Positions 9,290 through 16,981 of a stretch of DNA of 48,627 nucleotides are shown in pieces. Below the pieces are notes generated by a model. That model was not told the DNA's origin. It saw only the letters and a list, made by a program, of their open reading frames with translations, and did not search any database. The stretch is from an uncultured Mediterraneibacter sp. GTDB lineage: Bacteria; Bacillota; Clostridia; Lachnospirales; Lachnospiraceae. Within the stretch, counting starts at the first letter, position 1. Each line of letters starts with the position of its first letter. The position numbers were made by a program, and so were the translations under genes. Where the stretch lies: contig NZ_CAKRDI010000024.1 of NCBI RefSeq assembly GCF_934309415.1, forward strand, positions 1 through 48,627, in the 5' to 3' direction.

Positions 9290-9304
9290 TCGACCATTGG
9301 TCGA
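9290..9304. promoter_or_regulatory. TetR-type operator 1
   Basis: TCGACCATTGGTCGA is a perfect 15-bp palindrome just upstream of the ribosome binding site of the SCP2-like gene and downstream of its likely -10 box. It closely matches a second site centred 43 bp away. The divergent TetR gene is the natural binder (inference). Confidence 0.8.
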
Positions 9305-9318
9305 TTTACTATATTTTC

Positions 9319-9347
9319 ACTTTATCACGTTTTCGACCAGTGGTCAA
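9319..9347 (-). promoter_or_regulatory. candidate promoter of the SCP2-hydrolase-C-ACP-ligase operon
   Basis: On the minus strand TTGACC (9347-9342), a 17-nt spacer and TAAAGT (9324-9319) form a sigma-A-like promoter. The -35 box lies inside operator 2 and operator 1 lies just past the start point, the expected layout for repression. Confidence 0.6.
9333..9347. promoter_or_regulatory. TetR-type operator 2
   Basis: TCGACCAGTGGTCAA differs from operator 1 at two positions and keeps GACCA/TGGTC half sites. It overlaps the operon -35 box. Confidence 0.78.
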
Positions 9348-9356
9348 TTATCTGTT

Positions 9357-9392
9357 TCAGACAATCTTTTAAGGATGGTGTCTGATTTTTTT
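9357..9392 (+). terminator. terminator-like hairpin between divergent promoters
   Basis: TCAGACA and TGTCTGA form a 7-bp stem with a 15-nt loop followed by seven T residues on the plus strand. It would stop rightward transcription entering the tetR leader from the operator region. Confidence 0.55.
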
Positions 9393-9404
9393 GTTTATAT
9401 TTTA

Positions 9405-9434
9405 TTGGTTCTTTTGGTTTTGTTATGTTATACT
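9405..9434 (+). promoter_or_regulatory. candidate tetR promoter with extended -10
   Basis: TTGGTT, an 18-nt spacer and TATACT preceded by TGT (extended -10). It would give a leader of about 120 nt before the regulator start. Confidence 0.5.
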
Positions 9435-9562
9435 CAGAGATAGCACTTGAGACTTGTTGATAGTTACAGAGTGTATCGGAAAAATAATTGCTGCAAATTG
9501 TAACGCTCATTTTACACTCATCATTTTTCTGACATACTTCAAAACACAAAAGGCGGACATCT

Positions 9563-10177
9563 ATGTCAAAACAATCAAAATACGATACGATTCTGGATGC
9601 TCTTCAGAAGCTTCTGGAAACAAAAGAACTGTCCGGCATCTCTGTCAGCGAGATTGCCCAGACAGCTGGAATAGGAAAAGGAAGTATTTATTATTACTTC
9701 CCATCAAAAGATGCGATTCTTGAAGCATTAGTAGAACGCAATTACGAAGCACCGCTGACAACTGCAAAACATCTGGCAGAGCAGACGGAGATCTCTCCAT
9801 TTACACGCATGGCTATGATCTTTCAGGCATGCAGGAACTCTTCTTCTGCTTTTCTGAAAACAGAACCTGGAACAGAGACTGCTGCCCCGGAGCGTTCCTT
9901 TCTTCATCAGAAGTATATGAGCCATCTGATCACAGCTCTGAAACCGGTGTTAACTGCAATTATCCAGCAGGGAAATGAGGACGGTCTGATCCACTGTGAA
10001 AAGACAGATGCACTGGCTGAAATCGTGCTGATCGTACTGACAGTGAAGATGGATAATACCTTAATCCCTTCAACAAAGGAAGACATTGAGCACACGATTT
10101 CAGCTCTGGTTTCTCTCCTTGAAAAAGGAACAGAAAATCCTCCGGGATCACTGAATTTCCTGATGGCGGAATTGTAG
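9563..10177 (+). CDS. TetR/AcrR family transcriptional regulator
   Basis: A 204-residue repressor-type protein. The N-terminal helix-turn-helix is clear (ISVSEIAQTAGIGKGSIYYY then FPSKDAILEAL, about residues 25-53), and the C-terminal three quarters is a variable helical ligand-binding domain. It is divergent from the lipid/acyl operon, with two near-identical palindromes between them, so it most likely represses that operon until a ligand, perhaps a fatty acid or product, is bound (inference). AGGCGG precedes the ATG. Its TAG stop abuts the composite family A repeat. Confidence 0.93.
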   Translation: MSKQSKYDTILDALQKLLETKELSGISVSEIAQTAGIGKGSIYYYFPSKDAILEALVERNYEAPLTTAKHLAEQTEISPFTRMAMIFQACRNSSSAFLKTEPGTETAAPERSFLHQKYMSHLITALKPVLTAIIQQGNEDGLIHCEKTDALAEIVLIVLTVKMDNTLIPSTKEDIEHTISALVSLLEKGTENPPGSLNFLMAEL

Positions 10178-10330
10178 TTACTGTTCTGTTACTGTTCACT
10201 CCCATGTCAATCACTCCGCTGATTGGCATGGAGGATGCACGTATTGTCTTGAATGTATCTCGCCCATCGCCAAAGGCGATTCTAAATGGCGAGATACGTT
10301 ACTGTTTACAGCTATGCTGTGAACAGTAAC
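10178..10330. repeat. family A composite repeat, about 150 bp
   Basis: Consists of three hairpins: CCATG-t-CAATC/GATTG-g-CATGG, then TATCTCGCC/GGCGAGATA enclosing ATCGCC/GGCGAT, then GTTACTGTTTACAGC/GCTGTGAACAGTAAC. It is an inverted, diverged copy of 41577-41727. The stem change C-G here to T-A there is compensatory. It begins at the tetR stop codon. Confidence 0.9.
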
Positions 10331-10339
10331 ACTGTTCTA

Positions 10340-10368
10340 TTGACTTTTTTATTCATTTATGCTAATTT
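10340..10368 (+). promoter_or_regulatory. candidate lon promoter
   Basis: TTGACT, a 17-nt spacer and TAATTT. It lies directly after the family A repeat and about 50 nt upstream of the CIRCE element, so the operator would fall in the transcribed leader, as is usual for HrcA control. Confidence 0.5.
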
Positions 10369-10417
10369 TCTATGTAGGCGAATAAACTCTTTTATTCGCT
10401 GTCTTTTTACCGTTTTA

Positions 10418-10444
10418 TTAGCACTCGTTATTTAAGAGTGCTAA
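10418..10444. promoter_or_regulatory. CIRCE element (HrcA operator)
   Basis: TTAGCACTC-N9-GAGTGCTAA is a perfect match to the CIRCE consensus in both 9-nt arms and the spacer length. It lies 88 nt upstream of the lon start codon. HrcA represses heat-shock genes through this site. Confidence 0.95.
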
Positions 10445-10531
10445 CAGTAGCTAATTTATAAAAAATATGCAGAAGTACTTTTAAATAAATTCTACAGCTA
10501 TACATAGCTTGTAGCAGAAAGGAGTTCCCTT

Positions 10532-12796
10532 ATGATTATACGTCCTGTTTATAACCTGTTACTGCTTCCGGATGTAACCTATTATTTCAAAAAAGATTTC
10601 TTTCCGGAAGAAGATGCCGCCAGGCTGGAAGTCGGAACAGAGATTCTGTTCCCATTTTTCAAAGAAGAAATCGAAGAATCTGAAGCCACCGTTGATGACT
10701 TCTATCCGATCGGTATGTCTGCAAGAGTCGAGTCCATCAGCGAAGATGATAACCTTCAGATCCGAACCATGGAACGTGTAGATCTTGCTGATCTTGAACT
10801 GGAGAACTGCCAGATCGATGCAACTGCTTCAATTCGTGCAGAAGTAGATGATTATCCGGTGGAAGAAGAAAAATCTCAGTTCACCAAGCTTCGCGCTGCA
10901 CTGTTGAAATTTGTCCAGAACTATCAGTGGGGAATCTGGGCAAGAAGTTTCATTCTGCAGCGTAAGAATATGTACGACCTTGGTTCTGCATTATCTGAAT
11001 ATCTGAATATTACACCAGAAGAAAAATATGCGATTATCGAGACAGATTCCCGCCATCACCGCTGTGAACTGATTGAAAATGCAATCAATGAATTCATGGA
11101 AATTGCCAAAGTCTCCAATGAAGCACAGGAAGCCCAGAAAGGGGATCAGGAACAGCTTTATCGTGAAGCTGCAATTAAAAAACAGATTGATTACCTGCAG
11201 AAAGAACTGGATGAGATGCATCAGGAAAATATTTCCGACACCAGAAAGTTCGAAAAGAAAATTCAGGAATGTGGCATGAATCCGGAGGCGCAGCGTGAAG
11301 CTGAAAAAGTCCTCAACCGTATGAAACAGGAAGGAAAAGACAGCCATGAATATGGACTGCTCTATGATTATCTTGATTTTGTAACAAGTCTTTCCTGGAA
11401 AGCCCCGGAATTTAAACCCGTTGATTTAGACGAGGCTGAAAAGATTCTGGATGAAGATCATTACGGACTGAAAAAAGTGAAAGAACGTATCATTCAGCAG
11501 ATGGCTGTTATGACTCTGAACCAGAAACAGTATGGTTCGATCCTGCTCTTTGTCGGTGCCCCGGGTACCGGTAAGACAAGTATCGGTCAGAGTATTGCCC
11601 GTGCGCTTGGCAGGGAATATGTCCGTATCAGTCTGGGGGGGATCCGTGATGAAGCTGAGATCCGCGGCCACCGTCGTACTTATGTCGGTGCTATGCCGGG
11701 ACGGATTATGGAAGGTATGAAACGTTGCGGCGTCTCCAATCCAGTTGTGGTACTGGATGAAGTAGACAAGCTTGCAAAAGATTACGGCGGAGATCCGGCC
11801 AGCGCACTTCTTGAAGTGCTTGACCCGGAACAAAACAGTACTTTTACAGATCATTATATGAACGTGCCTTACGATCTGTCCAATGTCCTTTTCGTCTGCA
11901 CAGCAAACTCCACAGATACGATTCCTGAACCACTCCTGAACCGTATGGAAGTGATCAATTTCCCTGGATATACCGCTGTAGAAAAATATCACATTGCAAA
12001 GAAGCATCTGCTTCCTAAAGCAATGGAGGCAATGGGAATCCAGAAGAAAATGATGAAAGTAAATGATGGTGCTCTTCATAAGATCATTGATGAATACACC
12101 ATGGAATCCGGTGTTCGTGGACTGAAAAAACAGATTGATACGCTTTGCCGTACAGCTGCAGTCCGCCTTGTAAAAAATGAAGGGGAGACTCTGTCTGTAA
12201 CGAAATCAAATCTGGAAGAATACCTTGGCAGAAAACAGTTACATCACGACAGAAAATTATCTGTCAAACAGCCGGGCGTTGTTACCGGACTTGCATGGAC
12301 TCAGGCCGGCGGTGAGATTCTCTTCATTGAATCAAAACTGACAGAAGGAGAAGGCAAAGTGATTATTACAGGACAGCTTGGCGATGTGATGAAAGAATCT
12401 GTCCAGATTGCCCTCACTCTTGTAAAATCACTTTATCCAAAGGAAAGCAAGATATTTGAAGATCATGATCTCCACATCCATGTACCGGAAGGTGCTGTTC
12501 CGAAGGATGGCCCATCTGCCGGTATTACACTGACTACAGCACTTGCCTCTCTGATCACCGGCAAGGCTGTCAGCACAGATTATGCCATGACCGGAGAAGT
12601 TTCTCTCCGCGGCGGTGTAATGCCGATCGGCGGACTGCCTGAAAAACTGATGGCAGCACAGAGAGCAGGCATCACAAAAGTTCTGATCCCTGCTGATAAT
12701 GTAGATGATCTGGAAGATGTTGCAGATGAAGTAAAAGAAAAACTGGAGATCACTCCTGTAAAGAAAGTCAGTGAAGTATTGAAGAAATTGTTATGA
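10532..12796 (+). CDS. lon: ATP-dependent protease Lon (LonA type)
   Basis: Cytoplasmic AAA+ serine protease degrading misfolded and regulatory proteins. Its 754 residues hold, in order: the N-terminal substrate-recognition domain (1-~200); a coiled coil rich in Lys/Glu; the AAA+ module with Walker A GAPGTGKT (about 341-348), VVLDEVDK and sensor residues in LLNRMEVI; and the Lon protease domain. The Ser-Lys dyad is visible as Ser ~661 in PKDGPSAGIT and Lys ~704 in GGLPEKLMAAQ plus the following helix. GAAAGGAG precedes the ATG. A perfect CIRCE element in its leader puts it under heat-shock control. Confidence 0.97.
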   Translation: MIIRPVYNLLLLPDVTYYFKKDFFPEEDAARLEVGTEILFPFFKEEIEESEATVDDFYPIGMSARVESISEDDNLQIRTMERVDLADLELENCQIDATASIRAEVDDYPVEEEKSQFTKLRAALLKFVQNYQWGIWARSFILQRKNMYDLGSALSEYLNITPEEKYAIIETDSRHHRCELIENAINEFMEIAKVSNEAQEAQKGDQEQLYREAAIKKQIDYLQKELDEMHQENISDTRKFEKKIQECGMNPEAQREAEKVLNRMKQEGKDSHEYGLLYDYLDFVTSLSWKAPEFKPVDLDEAEKILDEDHYGLKKVKERIIQQMAVMTLNQKQYGSILLFVGAPGTGKTSIGQSIARALGREYVRISLGGIRDEAEIRGHRRTYVGAMPGRIMEGMKRCGVSNPVVVLDEVDKLAKDYGGDPASALLEVLDPEQNSTFTDHYMNVPYDLSNVLFVCTANSTDTIPEPLLNRMEVINFPGYTAVEKYHIAKKHLLPKAMEAMGIQKKMMKVNDGALHKIIDEYTMESGVRGLKKQIDTLCRTAAVRLVKNEGETLSVTKSNLEEYLGRKQLHHDRKLSVKQPGVVTGLAWTQAGGEILFIESKLTEGEGKVIITGQLGDVMKESVQIALTLVKSLYPKESKIFEDHDLHIHVPEGAVPKDGPSAGITLTTALASLITGKAVSTDYAMTGEVSLRGGVMPIGGLPEKLMAAQRAGITKVLIPADNVDDLEDVADEVKEKLEITPVKKVSEVLKKLL

Positions 12797-12905
12797 TTTT
12801 TTAAACATGCTTTCTTGGAAAATACATAATAAAATTTATTTCGCTATTCAAATTTAGGAGCAACTAAAAGTTTCGCTAAAACGAATATTTGCTAAATCAA
12901 AACAA

Positions 12906-12957
12906 AAAAATGAGTCGAAATCGACATGACTTAAACTGTTGATTCCGACTCATTTTT
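12906..12957. terminator. bidirectional terminator between lon and the 13018 gene
   Basis: AAAAATGAGTCG and CGACTCATTTTT form a 12-bp stem with flanking A and T runs, so it can terminate lon on the plus strand and the convergent gene on the minus strand. Confidence 0.85.
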
Positions 12958-12980
12958 CCATATCAGAAAAATATTTTCTT

Positions 12981-13020
12981 ATAACATCCATCTTACAAAA
13001 AACTTTTCAGACACGCTCTA
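12981..13020. repeat. family B repeat fragment
   Basis: On the minus strand it reads TAGAGCGTGTCTGAAAAG then TTTTTTGTAAGATGGATG, matching one end of the 190-bp element at 43249. Its first three bases are the TAG stop of the adjacent gene. Confidence 0.75.
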
Positions 13021-13350
13021 AGACTCCACATCTTCTCCAAGATAGAATACTTTATAAAACAGCTCCAGTGATTCAAACAATTCCTGTTTCTTCTGCTGAA
13101 GCTCTTTAATTTTCAAAACACTTCCTATCTCATCAAATGTAAAATCATCTTCTTTATGATCTACTTTCAATTCCAGATTACCGTCTTCATCATACACAAC
13201 CATGAGGATGCCGCCTACATCTGCCGTATATAATACACACATGATCTGAAGTTCTTCTTTTACGCCTTCAGGCAGTGAATTGAATTCTGGATTTAGATAA
13301 AATTTCTGTTCATATGCACTTGCCGCACATAATACCATTTCTTCGTCCAT
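13018..13350 (-). CDS. small conserved Lachnospiraceae protein (resembles DUF6145)
   Basis: No function recognised. The product has 110 residues from the ATG at 13350 (MDEEMVLCAASAYEQKF), chosen because GGAGACAGGA lies 8-12 nt upstream; the frame continues to 13392 without a better site. It is acidic and soluble, with FNSLPEGVKEELQIMCVLYT, DVGGILMVVYDEDGNLEL and a C-terminal coiled-coil-like helix KIKELQQKKQELFESLELFY. From memory it resembles the uncharacterised DUF6145 family; this is tentative. The gene is alone on the minus strand, convergent with lon, and its stop codon comes from a family B repeat fragment. Confidence 0.75.
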   Translation of the reverse strand: MDEEMVLCAASAYEQKFYLNPEFNSLPEGVKEELQIMCVLYTADVGGILMVVYDEDGNLELKVDHKEDDFTFDEIGSVLKIKELQQKKQELFESLELFYKVFYLGEDVES

Positions 13351-13447
13351 ATTTAATCCTGTCTCCTTTACATTTATCCTTAAGGATACCAAAGGCCATG
13401 GATTTTATGTCAGCATAAAGTCCATGGCTTAATGATAGATTTTGATT

Positions 13448-14440
13448 TTACACATACCCGTAAACACCACGCACGGAAACTTCTCCTGCATAAATGGCTT
13501 CTTCTGATCCATCTTCCTTACGGACAATTAGCTCACCTGTCTGATTGATTCCGATCGCATGGGCACGATACTGCTCTTTTGCTCCAAGAATCATGACATC
13601 TCTGTCTTTGTTTACCAGCATCTCACTGTATTTATCCATAAGACCTGTCAGATCCCCTGTCTTCAGGAAGATCTCATAGTTCTCTTCCATCCGCTTCATA
13701 ATGGCAGCGATCAACGGCGCACGTTTTACAATATGGCCGCATTCCAGACGTAAGGATGTCGCTGTCTTGCGAATCTCTTCCGGAAATTCTGTCAGATTTA
13801 CATTAATGCCGACACCGACTGTTACATGATTGATGTAGTCGATCTGTGTGCTCATCTCTGTAAGGATTCCAACCAGTTTTTTCCCGTTAATGATAATGTC
13901 ATTTGGCCATTTAATCTGCACCTGTGGATTTCCGCAGGAGTCTCCACAGTCCATAATTCCCTCTGCAACACTGCAAGCCATGACCAGAGTGATCATAGGT
14001 GCCTTATCCGGCTCTATTTCCGGTCTGAGAAGCAGAGACATATAAATACTGCTTCCTGCCGGTGAAGCCCAGGAGCGGCCTCTTCTTCCGCGTCCTGCGG
14101 ACTGCTGGTCCGCTACAGCCAGTGTTCCCTCAGGTGCACCTTCATCTCCCATCTGCTTGATCCGCAGATTCGTAGAATCAATCGCATCATAATAGACCAC
14201 ATTTCTGCCGATCCACTTTGTCTCCATCAGACTGTCCAGTTCTTCCTTCGTCATCACATCCGGGCTGTCCACAATATGATATCCTTTATTTCTTACGGCT
14301 TCTACCTGATATCCTTCCTCCTGAAGCTGACGGATCACTTTCCACACAGCAGTACGGGATACCCCCAATTTTTCGCAGAGCTGCTGACCGGAAACATATC
14401 CGTCAGCCTCTCTGAGTAATTTTAAAATTTCAGCTTTCAT
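13448..14440 (-). CDS. birA: bifunctional biotin protein ligase / biotin operon repressor BirA
   Basis: Attaches biotin to carboxylase carrier domains and, as a biotinyl-AMP-bound dimer, represses biotin genes. The 330 residues include the N-terminal winged helix-turn-helix (residues 1-60: YVSGQQLCEKLGVSRTAVWK, NKGYHI), so this is the regulatory (class II) form. The catalytic domain shows DSTN, the biotinyl-AMP loop GRGRRGRSWASP, and KWPNDIIINGKKLVGIL with the catalytic lysine. A C-terminal SH3-like cap follows. A BirA-type operator overlaps the bioB promoter 11 kb away. The ATG directly follows the TAA of the OTC-encoding frame (TAAATG), so it is probably co-transcribed. Confidence 0.96.
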   Translation of the reverse strand: MKAEILKLLREADGYVSGQQLCEKLGVSRTAVWKVIRQLQEEGYQVEAVRNKGYHIVDSPDVMTKEELDSLMETKWIGRNVVYYDAIDSTNLRIKQMGDEGAPEGTLAVADQQSAGRGRRGRSWASPAGSSIYMSLLLRPEIEPDKAPMITLVMACSVAEGIMDCGDSCGNPQVQIKWPNDIIINGKKLVGILTEMSTQIDYINHVTVGVGINVNLTEFPEEIRKTATSLRLECGHIVKRAPLIAAIMKRMEENYEIFLKTGDLTGLMDKYSEMLVNKDRDVMILGAKEQYRAHAIGINQTGELIVRKEDGSEEAIYAGEVSVRGVYGYV

Positions 14441-15433
14441 TTATTTCTCGCCAAGTGTAGCTACCATAACAGCTTTAATTGTATGCATTCTGTTCTCAGC
14501 CTCATCAAATACTTTAGACTGGGAGGACTCGAATACTTCATCCGTTACTTCCATATCTTCGATTCCGAATCTCTGTCCCATCTCAGCTCCGATCTTTGTC
14601 TTAAGATCATGGAATGCCGGCAGACAGTGAAGGAAGATTGCTGTATCTTTTGCATTTGCCATTACTTCTTTTGTAACTTTGTATGGGGACAGCTCTTTGA
14701 TTCTCTTCTCCCATACTTCATCAGGCTCACCCATGGATACCCATACATCTGTATAGATTACATCTGCATCTTTTGTTCCTTCTTTTACATCCTCTGTCAG
14801 AGTAATTGTTGCTCCGGACTCTGCTGCATAACCACGGCATGTCTCTACCAGTTCTTCATTCGGGAAGTACTCTTTTGTTGTGCATGCTACGAAGTGCATT
14901 CCAAGTTTGGAGCATGCGATCATCAGAGAGTTACCCATGTTAAATCTTGCATCTCCCATGTATACAAGTTTACGGCCTTTGAGATCTCCGAAATTCTCAC
15001 GGATTGTCAGCATATCTGCAAGCATCTGTGTCGGGTGATATTCATTTGTCAGACCATTCCATACCGGAACTCCTGCGTATTTTGCAAGATCCTCAACGAT
15101 CTCCTGACCAAATCCACGGTATTCAATACCATCGTACATTCTTCCAAGAACGCGTGCTGTATCTTCAATACTCTCTTTCTTTCCGATCTGGGAACCTGAT
15201 GGATCAAGGTATGTAGTTCCCATTCCCATATCATGTGCAGCTACTTCAAATGCACAACGTGTTCTTGTGCTTGTTTTCTCAAAGATCAACGCGATGTTCT
15301 TGCCATGATAATTATCAACCGGCACACCGTTTTTCTTCTTTTCCTTAAGATCTGCTGCAAGGTCAAGAAGATATGTGATCTCCTCTGGTGTAAAGTCTTT
15401 GAGTGTCAAGAAGTTTCTTCCTTTTAAGTTCAT
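14441..15433 (-). CDS. argF: ornithine carbamoyltransferase from an internal start
   Basis: Makes citrulline from ornithine and carbamoyl phosphate, or runs in reverse in arginine catabolism. From ATG 15433 the product is 330 residues ([14 protein letters not shown]), full length for the family. Carbamoyl-phosphate loop STRTR, NEYHPTQ, SMG and HCLPAFHD are all present. Residues such as [20 protein letters not shown] are closer to E. coli ArgI/ArcB than to the shorter B. subtilis ArgF. AAAGGA lies 8 nt upstream (15442-15447). No other arginine genes are in the window; birA follows directly. This entry is the alternative reading of the OTC half of the fused frame. Confidence 0.8.
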   Translation of the reverse strand: MNLKGRNFLTLKDFTPEEITYLLDLAADLKEKKKNGVPVDNYHGKNIALIFEKTSTRTRCAFEVAAHDMGMGTTYLDPSGSQIGKKESIEDTARVLGRMYDGIEYRGFGQEIVEDLAKYAGVPVWNGLTNEYHPTQMLADMLTIRENFGDLKGRKLVYMGDARFNMGNSLMIACSKLGMHFVACTTKEYFPNEELVETCRGYAAESGATITLTEDVKEGTKDADVIYTDVWVSMGEPDEVWEKRIKELSPYKVTKEVMANAKDTAIFLHCLPAFHDLKTKIGAEMGQRFGIEDMEVTDEVFESSQSKVFDEAENRMHTIKAVMVATLGEK

Positions 15434-16534
15434 AATTCTGTTCCTTTCTGTTTCAGTAAATTTATGCATGAATTCTGGCAGTTTTATACGCTCTGCCACA
15501 GTTTCATATCGATTGAGTACAATTTCTTTCAGTTCGTCCACCGTATAAATATGGTATTTCGGAACCCGCATCAACTTTGCTCCTGCCTCTAACATAGAAA
15601 GATATAACAGTTTGTCCGTATATCCAGGCCCTAACTTCAATACGAACGCAATCTCCGCTTTTTCTCTGTCAGAGAGATATCTCATTCTCCGTTGATACCA
15701 TTCTTCTGAATGCTCCTGATCAATGTAATAAATAATCCCTTCCAGACCATACAGCATTCGCTTTGCATCATAGTATCCGATCTTCAGATTCTGCCGGCTT
15801 CTTCTACCGTCAAATTCCAGAATGCTTCCCAATTTGACACGAGGATCAATTCGAAAGATCTGTGTTCCTTCCGGCAGTTTTACTTTCGGTTCCCTGCCGG
15901 GTCCATAAATGCGGATTTCTATAATGTCTTTATAGCCACGTTTTATAAGTGAATTCAATGGCACATTATTCACTACGCCACCGTCAATGTATCTTTTCCC
16001 TGCCATTTTTTCATTCTTGAATCCAAGCAGATAGGCACTCGCAAGCAGAAAATCCTCAAGTCTTCCCTCTGGAATATCATCCAGGCTCAGATCAAGCTCT
16101 TTAAAATCTGTCAGCGAGAATGTCAGCAGACAGAATTCTTTCCCTGAATTTCTGATCTTCTCTTCATCCACAAGTTCATGAATCAGCTCTTTCAACGGTG
16201 TCACATCGATACCACCCTCTGCAAGAACCGACCAGAGTTCTGACAATACATCACTGAACTTATGCTCTCCCTCAAACAACTGTTCCATCCAGCTGTCATC
16301 CACATTCATCACACGGGAGAAATGCATTCCCTTCCAGGTCTTTTCTGCTTTCTTCAGATCATCCATACAGATCAGGGCTCCATTTAATGCGCCAACGGAT
16401 GTTCCGGCCACGGCATTGATCTTCACACCTGCTTCTTTCAGTGCTTTCCATGCACCAATCTGATAAGCTCCTCTGGCTCCTCCGCCATCAAGTACCAGAC
16501 TGTATTCTTTTGTCAGGTCTAATAAAAGTTCCAT
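14441..16534 (-). CDS. patatin-like phospholipase fused in frame to ornithine carbamoyltransferase
   Basis: One uninterrupted frame of 697 codons. Residues 1-~300 are a patatin serine lipase with oxyanion motif DGGGARG, nucleophile GTSVG and catalytic Asp in YIDGG, all intact. Residues 300-367 are a helical tail ending [15 protein letters not shown]. Residues 368-697 are a complete OTC ([24 protein letters not shown]). The two activities are unrelated and I know of no such fusion. A good internal ribosome binding site precedes Met368, so OTC may also be made separately. Either a real read-through fusion or a lost patatin stop codon (mutation or sequencing error) would give this picture. Confidence 0.7.
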   Translation of the reverse strand: MELLLDLTKEYSLVLDGGGARGAYQIGAWKALKEAGVKINAVAGTSVGALNGALICMDDLKKAEKTWKGMHFSRVMNVDDSWMEQLFEGEHKFSDVLSELWSVLAEGGIDVTPLKELIHELVDEEKIRNSGKEFCLLTFSLTDFKELDLSLDDIPEGRLEDFLLASAYLLGFKNEKMAGKRYIDGGVVNNVPLNSLIKRGYKDIIEIRIYGPGREPKVKLPEGTQIFRIDPRVKLGSILEFDGRRSRQNLKIGYYDAKRMLYGLEGIIYYIDQEHSEEWYQRRMRYLSDREKAEIAFVLKLGPGYTDKLLYLSMLEAGAKLMRVPKYHIYTVDELKEIVLNRYETVAERIKLPEFMHKFTETERNRIMNLKGRNFLTLKDFTPEEITYLLDLAADLKEKKKNGVPVDNYHGKNIALIFEKTSTRTRCAFEVAAHDMGMGTTYLDPSGSQIGKKESIEDTARVLGRMYDGIEYRGFGQEIVEDLAKYAGVPVWNGLTNEYHPTQMLADMLTIRENFGDLKGRKLVYMGDARFNMGNSLMIACSKLGMHFVACTTKEYFPNEELVETCRGYAAESGATITLTEDVKEGTKDADVIYTDVWVSMGEPDEVWEKRIKELSPYKVTKEVMANAKDTAIFLHCLPAFHDLKTKIGAEMGQRFGIEDMEVTDEVFESSQSKVFDEAENRMHTIKAVMVATLGEK
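15442..15447 (-). promoter_or_regulatory. internal ribosome binding site before OTC start
   Basis: AAAGGA on the minus strand with an 8-nt spacer to ATG at 15433. It falls inside the open patatin-OTC frame and supports separate OTC translation. Confidence 0.7.
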
Positions 16535-16650
16535 TTACTCACCCTTCCACAAATTTTGATTGCTTCTTTCTATGAGTTTCCCTGCTCAGCATCTGCGCGT
16601 TACTGTAAACTACAATCTCTGCAAAGCTGCTGTCCAGAATTTAACCGAAT

Positions 16651-16802
16651 CAAGTAAGTCCCCTGCTTCAATTGCGAAAAGCAATAAGCAGTGGGTGGGG
16701 ACTTGCTTGTATCAGGAGGAGTGCAAACTCCTTCTGATAAACTGCGGAGCAGTTATTCGGTTATGAGCAAGTAGCGAAGCGGATTGCGAATATCCGCTTG
16801 AC
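16651..16802. repeat. family D multi-hairpin repeat
   Basis: A string of four stems: CAAGTAAGTCCCC/GGGGACTTGCTTG enclosing TGCTT/AAGCA and ATTGC/GCAAT; TATCAG-AGGAGT/ACTCCT-CTGATA; AACTGC/GCAGTT; and GCGGAT/ATCCGC. Bases 16729-16802 are identical, in inverted orientation, to 48554-48627. Confidence 0.88.
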
Positions 16803-16837
16803 CAGTAAATTTCGTTCCATTTTCCTTCAGATACAAT

Positions 16838-16896
16838 GATACCCCCGGCAGATGATTCAGAAAACCAGATTTTCTGAATCATCTGCTGAGGGTAGT
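16838..16896. terminator. long hairpin downstream of the RNA methyltransferase gene
   Basis: GGCAGATGATTCAGAAAA pairs perfectly with TTTTCTGAATCATCTGC across a 5-nt loop, extended by ACCC/GGGT. It lies 85 nt past the stop of the upstream minus-strand gene. It lacks a T-run, so it is a transcript-end hairpin of uncertain efficiency. Confidence 0.6.
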
Positions 16897-16981
16897 ATAC
16901 TACAAAACTGTATAAAAATGCAACTCTGCGGTTACTGTTCAAAACATGTCTAACCACCTTGCTAATTAGATATAAGGCTCT

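Larger units (their letters stand above)
16535..16981. other. repeat-rich non-coding gap upstream of the patatin-OTC gene
   Basis: No gene is supported in these 447 nt. It contains a GTTACTGT family A remnant near 16600, the family D hairpin array at 16651-16802, a long hairpin at 16838-16896, and another family A half (GGTTACTGTTCAAAAC) near 16930. Confidence 0.7.

Noticed and set aside
9960..10229. 89-codon minus-strand frame beginning MPISGVIDMGVNSN
   Set aside because: Starts in a family A repeat and runs antisense to tetR; useful only as evidence that the lysS N-terminal extension is repeat-derived.
10178..10330. Family A composite repeat as an insertion-sequence remnant
   Set aside because: There is no transposase fragment in or near any copy, and copies are stacked hairpins with conserved pairing, so a non-autonomous palindromic repeat is a better description.
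11426..12079. 217-codon minus-strand frame inside lon
   Set aside because: Antisense to the AAA+ domain of lon, with composition of a shadow frame.
14483..15199. 238-codon plus-strand frame inside the OTC region
   Set aside because: Shadow of the conserved OTC coding sequence; Cys/His/Phe-rich composition typical of reverse-strand artefacts.
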